The notes: generated from the letters alone by a model not told the origin. A stretch of 10,187 nucleotides of DNA from Sphingomonas sp. UBA1000 (GCA_002291855.1 DBAW01000128.1:1-10187), one strand, 5' to 3'. Counted from the first letter of the stretch, positions 1-7,554 are shown. Numbers and translations: made by a program.

Positions 1-1151
1 ACATCCTCGCCAACCGCGAGGGCAAGCGGGTGGCGGTGATCGTCAATGACATGAGCGAAGTGAATATCGACGCGGATCTCGTGCGCGGCGGAGAGGCGGC
101 GCTGTCCCGTGCCGAGGAGGCGCTGGTCGAGATGACCAATGGCTGCATCTGCTGCACGCTGCGCGACGACCTGCTGAAGGAAGTGCGCGAACTCGCCCGG
201 CAGGGCCGCTTCGACTATCTGGTCATCGAAAGCACGGGCATTTCCGAACCGCTGCCGGTTGCTGCCACATTCTCGTTCCGCGACGAGCAGGGCGAATGCC
301 TTGGCGATGTCGCCCGGCTCGACACGATGGTCACGGTTGTCGACGCCTTGAACCTGCTGGCGGATTATTCGAGCCGCGATCTCCTGTCTGCGCGCGGGCA
401 GACGGCAGGCGAGGGCGACGATCGCAGTCTTGTCGGCCTGCTGGTGGAGCAGATCGAGTTCGCCGATGTGGTGATCGTCAACAAGGCGGGTGCCGTGTCG
501 CCCGACAAGCTCGCGACCGTCAAGCAGGTTGTGGCATCCCTCAACGCCGATGCGCGGATCATCGAGGCTGATTTCGGGAACGTCGCACTCGATGCGATCC
601 TCGACACCGGACTTTATGACGAAGAGCGTTCCGAACAGCATCCGCTCTGGGCAAAGGAGCTGTACGACTATGCCAGCCACCGCCCGGAGAGCGAAGAATA
701 TGGCGTCGAGAGCTTTGTCTACCGCGCGCGTCAGCCCTTTCACCCGGCGGCTTTTTACCGCCTGCTGACGGGCAAGGCGCTGGATCGGGTTATCCGCGCG
801 AAAGGCCATTTCTGGCTTGCCACCCGGCCCGATTTCCTTGGCGAGCTGGCCATTGCCGGGCACCAGAAAAGCGTCAGCCGGATGGGGCGCTGGTGGGCGG
901 CGGTGCCCAAGAACCGCTGGCCTGATGATGGCACGTTCGAGGCGTTCGTGGGTCGCCACTGGCACCCGGTGTGGGGCGACAGGCGGCAGGAGCTTGTGCT
1001 GATCGGCATCGGGCTGGACAGGGCGGAGATCACCAAGGCACTCGATGCCTGTCTGCTGCCGACCGACGCGTTCACGCCCGACAAATGGGCGCGGCTCAAC
1101 GATCCCTTCCCGGCATGGGGCGAGGCGCAGACCGCGCTCGAGCCGGCGTGA
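1..1151 (+). CDS. COG0523 / CobW-family GTPase, putative metal chaperone (5' truncated by window edge)
   Basis: The reading frame is open from the first base; the first full codon is at 3, and 382 residues are visible before the TGA at 1149-1151. The P-loop (G1) should lie just upstream of the window. Visible family hallmarks are the VIVNDMSEVN segment, the metal-binding CxCC motif in NGCICCTLR (codons 144-155), the hydrophobic ESTG switch/Walker B stretch near 228-239, and a C-terminal CobW_C domain containing GHFWLATRPD. Proteins of this type (ZigA/YeiR-like, about 400 aa) hydrolyse GTP and are thought to deliver zinc or another metal to client proteins in the cytoplasm. The expected G4 motif NKxD reads NKAG here (480-491). 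It lies 8 nt upstream of the ABC ATPase gene, which suggests an operon. The family is certain; the metal and the client are not known from the sequence. Confidence 0.93.
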   Translation, partial: ILANREGKRVAVIVNDMSEVNIDADLVRGGEAALSRAEEALVEMTNGCICCTLRDDLLKEVRELARQGRFDYLVIESTGISEPLPVAATFSFRDEQGECLGDVARLDTMVTVVDALNLLADYSSRDLLSARGQTAGEGDDRSLVGLLVEQIEFADVVIVNKAGAVSPDKLATVKQVVASLNADARIIEADFGNVALDAILDTGLYDEERSEQHPLWAKELYDYASHRPESEEYGVESFVYRARQPFHPAAFYRLLTGKALDRVIRAKGHFWLATRPDFLGELAIAGHQKSVSRMGRWWAAVPKNRWPDDGTFEAFVGRHWHPVWGDRRQELVLIGIGLDRAEITKALDACLLPTDAFTPDKWARLNDPFPAWGEAQTALEPA

Positions 1152-1159
1152 GGGTTCCG

Positions 1160-1882
1160 ATGCAGCCGGCGGTGCTCGAAGCTGCCGGTCTCACCATGCG
1201 TTTCGGTGAGGCAGTGGCGCTCGACCGGCTCGACCTCCGGGTCGCGGCGGGCGAGATTGTCTGCCTGCTCGGCGCGAACGGTGCCGGCAAGACGACGACG
1301 ATCAACCTTTTTCTCGGCTTTCTGGAGCCTTGCGCCGGCGCCGCGCGGGTTGACGGGGTGGAGGTTGCCCGCGATCCAGCCGCCGCCCGCAAGAAGCTTG
1401 GCTATGTGGCCGAGGTGGTGGCCCTTTACCCGACCCTGACCGGCGCGGAAAACCTCGATTTCTTCGCCCAGCTGGCGGGCGAGCGGGTCGACCCCGGCCA
1501 ACGCGATGCGATCCTGGCGCGGCTGCGCTTCCCCGACGGCGCGATCGAGCGACCGGCCGGCACATATTCCAAGGGGATGCGCCAGAAGCTCGGCCTTGCC
1601 ATCGCGTTGATGAAGCAGGCGCGCGCGATCCTGCTCGATGAGCCGCTGTCCGGGCTGGATCCCGCAGCGGCCAATGATCTGGTCGCGGTGCTGCGCGAAA
1701 CCGCAGCAGGCGGCACCGCCCTGCTCATCTCCACTCACGACATATTCCGGGCCAAGGATGTCGCCACCCGGATCGGCATCATGCGCCACGGGCAGTTGCT
1801 GGCGACGATCGATCCCGCAAGCCTTTCGGCGAGCGAGCTTGAGGCGATCTACCTCACCCACATGGCCGAGCGCGCGGCATGA
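1160..1882 (+). CDS. ABC transporter ATP-binding protein (ABC-2 type, NosF-like)
   Basis: This 240-aa protein is the cytoplasmic motor of an ABC transporter. Visible motifs are Walker A GANGAGKT (38-45), a YSKGMRQK signature that is a degenerate LSGGQ (136-143), Walker B ILLDEP (157-162), D-loop SGLD (164-167) and the H-loop STHD with His193. The Q-loop region reads GYVAEVVALYP, with Glu85 where Gln is usual. The ATG at 1160 was chosen because GAGG sits 6 nt upstream and the protein then begins just before the first beta strand; an in-frame GTG at 1148 overlapping the previous stop is possible. The frame stays open further upstream, but there it lies within the GTPase gene. The stop overlaps the next start as ATGA (1879-1882). 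The partners are evidently the two permeases that follow. Direction of transport and substrate cannot be read from this subunit. Confidence 0.95.
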   Translation: MQPAVLEAAGLTMRFGEAVALDRLDLRVAAGEIVCLLGANGAGKTTTINLFLGFLEPCAGAARVDGVEVARDPAAARKKLGYVAEVVALYPTLTGAENLDFFAQLAGERVDPGQRDAILARLRFPDGAIERPAGTYSKGMRQKLGLAIALMKQARAILLDEPLSGLDPAAANDLVAVLRETAAGGTALLISTHDIFRAKDVATRIGIMRHGQLLATIDPASLSASELEAIYLTHMAERAA

Positions 1883-3288
1883 GCGTCGTCGCTGCAATCG
1901 TCGCCAAGGATTTCCGCGAGCTGCGGCGTGACCGGCGGGTCATCGTCATGGCGCTGCTGGTCCTTGCCCTGGGCCTGACCGCGCTTGCCACGTCATGGGT
2001 TCGCATCAATGCGCATGAGGCCGACCGCGCGGCCACCATCGCTGCAGACCGGATCACATGGGAGGGGCAGGGCGCACGCAATCCGCACAGCGCGGCGCAT
2101 TTCTCCAAATGGGCGTTCAGGCCGCTGACCGCCGAGGCGGTGCTGGACCCCGGGATCGCGGCTTATGCGGGCAGCGCGGTGTGGATGGAGGCGCACAACC
2201 GCAATCCCGCCGTGGCGCGACCGATCGACGACCAGACCCAGATCCTGCTCAGCGGCGATTTCAGCCTTGCCTGGGTATTGCAGGCGCTGATGCCGCTGCT
2301 CGTCGCCGTGATCGCCGCGGGCAGTGTCGCGCGCGAGCGGGAGCGGGGCACGCTGCGGCTGATGCTGGCGAGCGGGGTCAGCCCCGGGCGGCTGGTGCGC
2401 GCCAAGCTGGCATCGGTCGGCCTGGTGACGCTGCTGCTTGGCGGCGCGATCAGCGTGGTGGGCGCGGTGGCCGCGGCGGGCGCGGGGCCGGTCGATCCGG
2501 TGCGGCTTGGCCTGTGGCTTCTCGCTTATGCCGTGTTTCTGGCGATCGTCGCGGCCTTGGCGGTGGCGGTGTCGCTGCGCGCGCGATCATCGGGGCAGGC
2601 GCTGATGATCCTGGCCGGGCTGTGGCTGTTCGCGATCATCCTCACCCCGCGGGCTGCCGTGGCGGTGGCCGACTATGCGGCACCGGCACCCACCAGCGAG
2701 CAGTTCTGGGCGGATGTCGCCGCCGCCAAGGCCGCCTATCCCAGCCCGTTTGCGGACGGGGCGAAGGCATTCGAGGCCAGGGTGATGGCACAATATGGCG
2801 TCACCCGGCTCGAAGACCTGCCGGTCAGCTTCGGCGGGCTGCAACTGGAGGAGGACGAGCGGCTCGGCAACCGTGTCCATGACGAGAAGTTCGGCGCGCT
2901 TTTCGGTGTGTATCAAGCCCAGCGAGACTGGCTGCGCTGGGCCGGTCTGTTATCCCCGCTTCCGGCACTGCAGAACATCTCGATGGCGCTGAGCGGCACC
3001 GACATGCCGCATCAGATCGCGTTCCAGCAGCAGGCGGAACGCCGCCGCCGTTCGCTGGTGACGCAGCTCAACACCGACCTCATCAAAAACGGCGCAGGTG
3101 CCGATTTCGACTATGTCGCCGATCCGCAGCTTTGGGCGAAGGTCGAGGATTTCCGCTTTGTCCCTCCCACGCTGGGCGCAACGCTGGCGGGGGTGTGGCG
3201 CGAGGCGCTGATCCTGCTGGTGTGGCTGATCGCGGCTTTCGCGATCGCGCTGCGCGCGGCGCGCGGCCTGACCGGATTGGAGCGCTGA
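1879..3288 (+). CDS. ABC-2 type permease, DUF3526-like, first subunit
   Basis: This is a 469-aa inner-membrane protein. Hydrophobic segments are seen at about 21-40, 131-150, 178-203, 208-233, 241-265 and 441-459, consistent with six spans. Large polar loops occupy about 41-130 and 266-440 and are probably periplasmic. After span 2 the sequence ARERERGTLRLMLASG (151-166) is the typical ABC-2 coupling segment (E-rich, GTL, then small residues) that contacts the ATPase. The first loop holds NPHSAAHF, giving an HxxxH pair (His70/His74), plus His46 and His106; such a motif is, from memory, common in DUF3526-type permeases. There are no cysteines. The start overlaps the ATPase stop as ATGA, implying translational coupling, and the second permease begins 1 nt after its stop. 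The two permeases probably form a heterodimer with an ATPase dimer. Substrate is unknown. Confidence 0.88.
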   Translation: MSVVAAIVAKDFRELRRDRRVIVMALLVLALGLTALATSWVRINAHEADRAATIAADRITWEGQGARNPHSAAHFSKWAFRPLTAEAVLDPGIAAYAGSAVWMEAHNRNPAVARPIDDQTQILLSGDFSLAWVLQALMPLLVAVIAAGSVARERERGTLRLMLASGVSPGRLVRAKLASVGLVTLLLGGAISVVGAVAAAGAGPVDPVRLGLWLLAYAVFLAIVAALAVAVSLRARSSGQALMILAGLWLFAIILTPRAAVAVADYAAPAPTSEQFWADVAAAKAAYPSPFADGAKAFEARVMAQYGVTRLEDLPVSFGGLQLEEDERLGNRVHDEKFGALFGVYQAQRDWLRWAGLLSPLPALQNISMALSGTDMPHQIAFQQQAERRRRSLVTQLNTDLIKNGAGADFDYVADPQLWAKVEDFRFVPPTLGATLAGVWREALILLVWLIAAFAIALRAARGLTGLER

Positions 3289-3289
3289 C

Positions 3290-4648
3290 ATGCTGCGGCT
3301 GATCGCGCTCGAACTGCGGATCGTCCCGCGCGACCGCGCGGCGCTGTGCCTGCTGGCAGTGCTGCTGGGGGCGCTGGTATTGGCCTGCCTTTCGGGGCGC
3401 GCGTTGATGCAGAGCCAGGTCGATGGCCGCGCCGCCGCGCAGGCGCGGCAGAACGAAGCAACCACCCAGCTGCGCGACCGGCTTGCCGATGCCGGGATGC
3501 CGCCGGAGGAGGCCATTCTCACCCCCTATCGCCTGCGCCAGGTGCTGATCGCGCCGCTGCCGGTGCTGGTCGATGCCAGCGCGGGACGGGCGCCGGTTGA
3601 TCCCTATACCGCGACGGTGTCGATGCGGGCGACCAGGGATACGCTGTTCCAGCGCACCGGGCTGGACAACCCCGAACTGCTGGTCCGCGGCGGGATCGAC
3701 CTGGGCTTCGTGGTCGTGGTGCTGGCGCCGCTGGTGCTGATCGGGCTGTGCTACGGGCTGTTCGCGGCCGACCGCGACAGCGGTGTTGCGCGGCTGATCC
3801 TGGCGCAGGCGGGCAGCCCGCTCAAGCTGATCGGCGCGCGCGTCATCCCGCGGCTGGTGCTGGTGCTGGTGCCGATCGTGGCGGCGATGCTGATGATGCT
3901 GGCAACCGGGCCGGATGTGGCGGGGCGCTGGCCGGCGGCGGGGGTGTGGCTGCTGGTGGCGGCGCTGTTCCTGATATTCTGGGCCACCTGCGCTGCCTGG
4001 GTCAACAGCCTCGCCGTCAGTGCCGAGGCGGCGGCCTTCATGCTCGTCGCTCTCTGGGCGCTGCTGACGCTGGTGGTGCCAGCCGCATGTTCGGCCCTTG
4101 TGCAGGCAAGCTATCCGCCGCCTTCGCGTTTTGAACAGATCGCTGCCGCGCGTGCCGCCGAGGTCGCTTCGACCGAAGCCTATGAGAATGATCACCCCGA
4201 AATCGCATCGGGCGCGTTTGCGGGCCGTCTCGCGTCGATCCGCAAGACATGGGACGTGGCGCAGAAGGTCGAAGCGGCGACCGCACCGATCGATCGCCGC
4301 TTTGCGGTGCAGCTTGCCGCGCAGCAACGCGTTGCCGAAACCCTGTCATGGGTCTCTCCCGCGCTGGTGGCGAGGCGCGCGCTTGAGCGGTCTGCCGGGA
4401 CGGACGCGGCGACCGGGCAGGGCTTTCGCGCGGCGGGCAATGCCTATCTCGCCGTCTTTCGCGCCTATGGCGGCGGCTTTGTCGCGCGCGGCGCGATCAT
4501 GCGGAGCGGGGACGCCGCGCTGATGCCGCGCTTCACATGGTCGCCCGCACGGGGTGCTCCCTGGCCTGAAATCGCGCTGCTGATCGGACTTGCCGGCGGC
4601 CTGATCGTGCTTGCAGCCCGTCGCTTTGCGCGCCTGAAACTGGCCTGA
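3290..4648 (+). CDS. ABC-2 type permease, DUF3526-like, second subunit
   Basis: This 452-aa membrane protein shares the plan of its upstream neighbour: a short cytoplasmic start (LELRIVPRDRAA), span 1 at about 18-36, a polar loop to about 136, spans at about 137-158, 185-206, 216-238 and 247-272, a second large loop to about 424, and a last span at about 425-442. The segment after span 2 (AADRDSGVARLILAQAGSPLKLIGAR region, 159-184) corresponds to the ABC-2 coupling motif, though with less acidic charge than in the first subunit. GGAG lies 7 nt before the ATG. Unlike the first subunit it has a single His (302), so the pair is asymmetric. Its stop overlaps the receptor start as TGATG. It is a diverged paralogue and the likely heterodimer partner in the same complex. 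Substrate is unknown. Confidence 0.87.
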   Translation: MLRLIALELRIVPRDRAALCLLAVLLGALVLACLSGRALMQSQVDGRAAAQARQNEATTQLRDRLADAGMPPEEAILTPYRLRQVLIAPLPVLVDASAGRAPVDPYTATVSMRATRDTLFQRTGLDNPELLVRGGIDLGFVVVVLAPLVLIGLCYGLFAADRDSGVARLILAQAGSPLKLIGARVIPRLVLVLVPIVAAMLMMLATGPDVAGRWPAAGVWLLVAALFLIFWATCAAWVNSLAVSAEAAAFMLVALWALLTLVVPAACSALVQASYPPPSRFEQIAAARAAEVASTEAYENDHPEIASGAFAGRLASIRKTWDVAQKVEAATAPIDRRFAVQLAAQQRVAETLSWVSPALVARRALERSAGTDAATGQGFRAAGNAYLAVFRAYGGGFVARGAIMRSGDAALMPRFTWSPARGAPWPEIALLIGLAGGLIVLAARRFARLKLA

Positions 4649-6660
4649 TGCCGATGCGCAATGGCCTGACATGGGCGGTGCTGGCGGCACCGGCATATCT
4701 TGCCCCGGTGCATTCCGCCGCTGCGCAAGCGCCTGCGCCGCCGGCCGAAGACGCGCCCGACGGGGAGATGCTGCAAGGCTCTGCCACGACACCCGCGATC
4801 GCGCTGGTCAACCGCTCTGAAGAGAACGTCATCACACAGGCCTCGGATGCGTTCGGGACCAGCGTGGGCGATGAAAGCATCGGGCTGTATAACGGCGGCA
4901 ATGTCCGGGGGTTTTCAGCCTTCGCCGCGCAGAATGTGCGGATCGAAGGGCTTTATTTCGATTCCCAGGGTGCCTTCAGCGACGCGGTGCGGGCAGGATC
5001 GACCATCCAGGTCGGCGTGTCCGCGCTCGGCTATCCGTTCCCGGCCCCCACCGGCATTGTCGACTTTTCCCTGCGCCGCGTGGGCGACAAGCCGGTTGTG
5101 AGCGCACGCACCGGCTTTGGCGATTTCTTTGCCGCCTTTGCCACGGTCGATGCCGCACTGCCGCTGACCGGCGACCTCGATCTCAACATCGGCGCCGGGG
5201 TGGAAGAGTTCGTCTATCCCGATGGCGCCGACTTCTGGTTCGTGCGCTATGGCGGGGTTGCCCGCTGGCGGCCTGCCAAGGGCGTGGAACTGACCGGCTT
5301 TTACAGCCGCTATGACTATTTCGACGAAGAGACGACACCGGTGATCTTCACCGCCGGCGCGTTTCTGCCGCGGCGCATCGCGCGCAACCGCTTTTTCGGG
5401 CAGGACTGGGCCGACTGGGCGGGCCATTCGCAAAACTTCGGCGGCATGGCAAAGGTCAACCGCGGACCGTGGCGGATCGGGCTGGGGCTGTTCTCGTCGC
5501 GCTTCACCATCGATCAGTTCGGGGCGAATTTCTTCGCCAACACCCGGGCAGACGGCAGCGCTGAACGGCAGGTGCTGCTGGGCCGCGATCAGGTGTCGCA
5601 ATCCTATTCGGGCGAGCTGCTGGTCGAACGCGGTTTCACCGAAGGCCCGCGCAGCCATCGCCTCATCGCCTCGGCGCGGTTTCGGCGGGTTGACGACGAT
5701 CTTGGCGGCTTCGCCTTCCGCAGCCTTGGCCCCGCCATGATCGATGCAGCCGTTGCACTGCCCGAGCCCGATGTCGCCTTCGGCGCGCTGACCCGCGACG
5801 AAATCCGGCAGGAGACCGGCGCGCTCGGCTATGCGATGCTCTGGCAAGGGCTGGGCGAGATCAACCTTGGCGTGCAGAAAACCCGCTACCGCAAGGAAGT
5901 GCGCGCGCCGGGGCGTGTCCCCACGGCCAACGAAGACAGCCCGATCCTGTGGAATGCGTCGGCAGCGATCACCGCGATCGAGGGGCTGGCCGTATATGCC
6001 GCCACCACGCGCGGGCTTGAGGAAAGCGGCACCGCCCCGGCCTTTGCGGCGAACGCCAATCTGACCCTGCCGGCACTGCGCACCCGCCAGGTCGAGGCCG
6101 GGATGCGCTGGACGCTGTCGACAAACGTCAAGCTGATTGCGGGACTGTTCGACGTGCGGCGGCCCTATTTCGAGCTTGACGGCGACAATGTCTTTCGTGT
6201 GCTGGGCGATGTGAAACATCAGGGGGCGGAGCTTTCGCTGACGGCCCGGCCGCTTGCCGGGCTGAACCTGGTGGCGGGTGCGGTGCTGATGCGCCCGCGT
6301 GTCACCGGCGAGGCGGTGCAGCAGGGGCGGCTCGGCGAAAGACCGCTCGGCCGGGTGGGCACCACGCTCGACCTCCGGATCGACTATCAGCCGCCCGCTT
6401 TCGACGCGCTGTCGGTCGATCTGGGCATCAATTACACCGGCAGGCGTGCGGCAAGGATCGACAATGCGCTGTTCATTTCCCGGCGCGCGATCCTCGATCT
6501 GGGCGCGCGCTATCGTTTCAGGCTGGGCCGCACCCCGACGGTGTTGCGCACGCAGATCGCCAACCTGACCAACGTCTTTGGCTGGAACGTGACGGGCGGC
6601 GGCGGCTTTCAATACATTGCGTCGCGGCGGCTCAACCTGTCCCTGTCGGCCGACTTCTGA
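4648..6660 (+). CDS. TonB-dependent outer-membrane receptor
   Basis: This is a 670-aa protein. A signal peptide at 1 to about 27 ends in an AAAQA cleavage region. A short plug domain follows with GGNVRGF (83-89), and the segment containing PFPAPTGIVDFSLR (130-143) lies near the end of the plug. From about 150 the sequence alternates in the way of beta strands to the end and closes on Phe670, as expected for BAM-assembled barrels. The family imports metal chelates, vitamins or sugars across the outer membrane using TonB/ExbBD energy. No convincing TonB box is visible after the signal peptide, and the protein is at the short end for the family. The start shares one base with the permease stop (TGATG) and no good ribosome binding site precedes it, so translation probably depends on coupling; ATG at 4654 is an alternative start. 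Context suggests it takes up the ligand handled by the ABC complex and GTPase. Confidence 0.9.
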   Translation: MPMRNGLTWAVLAAPAYLAPVHSAAAQAPAPPAEDAPDGEMLQGSATTPAIALVNRSEENVITQASDAFGTSVGDESIGLYNGGNVRGFSAFAAQNVRIEGLYFDSQGAFSDAVRAGSTIQVGVSALGYPFPAPTGIVDFSLRRVGDKPVVSARTGFGDFFAAFATVDAALPLTGDLDLNIGAGVEEFVYPDGADFWFVRYGGVARWRPAKGVELTGFYSRYDYFDEETTPVIFTAGAFLPRRIARNRFFGQDWADWAGHSQNFGGMAKVNRGPWRIGLGLFSSRFTIDQFGANFFANTRADGSAERQVLLGRDQVSQSYSGELLVERGFTEGPRSHRLIASARFRRVDDDLGGFAFRSLGPAMIDAAVALPEPDVAFGALTRDEIRQETGALGYAMLWQGLGEINLGVQKTRYRKEVRAPGRVPTANEDSPILWNASAAITAIEGLAVYAATTRGLEESGTAPAFAANANLTLPALRTRQVEAGMRWTLSTNVKLIAGLFDVRRPYFELDGDNVFRVLGDVKHQGAELSLTARPLAGLNLVAGAVLMRPRVTGEAVQQGRLGERPLGRVGTTLDLRIDYQPPAFDALSVDLGINYTGRRAARIDNALFISRRAILDLGARYRFRLGRTPTVLRTQIANLTNVFGWNVTGGGGFQYIASRRLNLSLSADF

Positions 6661-6981
6661 GGCCCGGCAAAGAGTTGGTGCGGCGCGGCCGCCCATCTGC
6701 GCCTCTCGCTGCTGGTCGATAGATGGCGGACAGGTGGGTGGCGGCGGCGTTCAGAATCTACCCCCGCTGCCCAATGTCGAACAGGGGATCAGGCAGAGCG
6801 CGCGCGGCGACCGGAAAGCTCTGGCGGATCATGTCGCCGCGATTGATCACTGGCGGGCCGAGCGCCGGCCAGGCGGCAACTGATCCGAAATGGTCACAAA
6901 TCTGGAAGCGGCTTGCCTGTTGCCCCGCTCGACAAAAGGTTGACGGCCATTAACCCTCCGCGCGTCAAAGGGGAGTTTGAT
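6661..6981. other. Intergenic region between receptor and PEP-CTERM gene
   Basis: These 321 bases hold no convincing gene. Small GC-rich hairpins occur at 6680-6692 (5-bp stem, 3-nt loop) and 6851-6871 (4+3 bp with one mismatch); neither has a T tract, so neither is a clear terminator for the receptor operon. On the minus strand a frame is open from a stop at 6950-6952 to the TAG at 6758-6760. It has no proper start apart from an internal ATG at 6832, and its translation is protein-like but not recognised. A 12-base match to the 3' end of tRNA-Ser lies at 6723-6734. The right end carries the dyad and ribosome binding site of the next gene. Confidence 0.6.
6938..6955. promoter_or_regulatory. 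Imperfect 18-bp dyad GGTTGACGGCCATTAACC, candidate operator/promoter element
   Basis: Seven of nine base pairs of the dyad match, and the element ends 26 nt before the ATG of the PEP-CTERM gene. It contains a TTGACG that could serve as a -35 box (6940-6945) and a TTAACC half-site resembling that of the alphaproteobacterial regulator CtrA (TTAA-N7-TTAAC), although here the first half is TTGA and the gap is 6. No good -10 box lies 16-18 nt downstream of the TTGACG. Regulatory function is inferred only from symmetry and position. Confidence 0.3.
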
Positions 6982-7548
6982 ATGATCAAGGGGTTGATCG
7001 CGGCTGCGGCCGCGCTTGTGGCGATGCCCGCGCAGGCGGCGGATGTCGATCCGCTGACGTTCGGGGCTGTGTCCGACAGCTTCACACGCATCGGCCCGCC
7101 GAGCGACCAGAACATCTTTTTCAGCGGCGGCATTCTCCGCGCATGGCTGCTGACCTTCAACCGGGCGCGCTTGCCCGCTTTCGACACGAGCGCCGATTTT
7201 ACCCTGAACAACGTCACTCCGGCGCTGGGCAGCGGCGGGGGCGTCGACAATATCACGCTCAGCTACAGCACGGCGCTCGACCGGATGACGGTGTTCGGCG
7301 CGGCCGCAGGCGAGGATATCGACCAGAACGCTAACGACGTGTTTTTCACCATCGACAACGTGTTTCGCGGCACCGCGACGGTCGGGCAGATCAGGTTTTC
7401 GAGTTCCCAGAGTGCGGGCGGCTTCTGGCAGTCCAATTATCAGTTCGCAGCCGTCCCCGAGCCGGCCAGCTGGTCAATGATGATCGGCGGCTTCGGCCTT
7501 GCCGGCGCGGCGGTGGGGCGTCGCCGCGTCAACCTCGCCTTCGCCTGA
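6982..7548 (+). CDS. Secreted PEPxxWA-CTERM sorting-domain protein
   Basis: This 188-aa exported protein has a signal peptide at 1-19 (MIKGLIAAAAALVAMPAQA, cleavage after AQA). The middle region is rich in Asn, Asp, Ser and Gly and has no recognised domain. The C-terminal sorting signal starts with VPEPASW (158-164), continues with a hydrophobic helix (MMIGGFGLAGAAV), then GRRR (179-182) and a short tail. This is the tripartite signal found in sphingomonads, here with Ser after the Trp instead of the usual Ala. Such proteins are thought to be handled by an exosortase-type enzyme and often accompany exopolysaccharide; no exosortase lies in this window. The start is set by GGGGAG (6970-6975) 6 nt before the ATG. 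It appears to be a single-gene unit between the dyad and the downstream hairpin. Cys is absent. The specific role is unknown. Confidence 0.85.
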   Translation: MIKGLIAAAAALVAMPAQAADVDPLTFGAVSDSFTRIGPPSDQNIFFSGGILRAWLLTFNRARLPAFDTSADFTLNNVTPALGSGGGVDNITLSYSTALDRMTVFGAAAGEDIDQNANDVFFTIDNVFRGTATVGQIRFSSSQSAGGFWQSNYQFAAVPEPASWSMMIGGFGLAGAAVGRRRVNLAFA

Positions 7549-7554
7549 ACGGTG

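Noticed and set aside
971..1159. N-terminal extension of the ABC ATPase to 971
   Set aside because: The extension overlaps the C-terminal coding region of the GTPase in another frame and does not look like ABC sequence; the ATG at 1160 has a ribosome binding site.
755..1897. 380-aa open frame on the minus strand
   Set aside because: It lies opposite the conserved GTPase and ABC ATPase genes, its translation is Arg/Gly/His-rich with no domain, and such frames are common in GC-rich DNA.
3083..4327. 414-aa open frame on the minus strand
   Set aside because: It is antisense to the two permeases, and its translation is low-complexity HQ/RQ-rich, typical of a reverse reading of Leu/Val/Ala membrane codons.
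4915..6696. 593-aa open frame on the minus strand
   Set aside because: It is antisense to the TonB-dependent receptor and has no recognisable domain, signal or start context, although its length is striking.
6723..6953. 76-aa plus-strand open frame in the intergenic region
   Set aside because: It has no ribosome binding site, its composition is mixed and not protein-like, and it overlaps the regulatory elements of the next gene.
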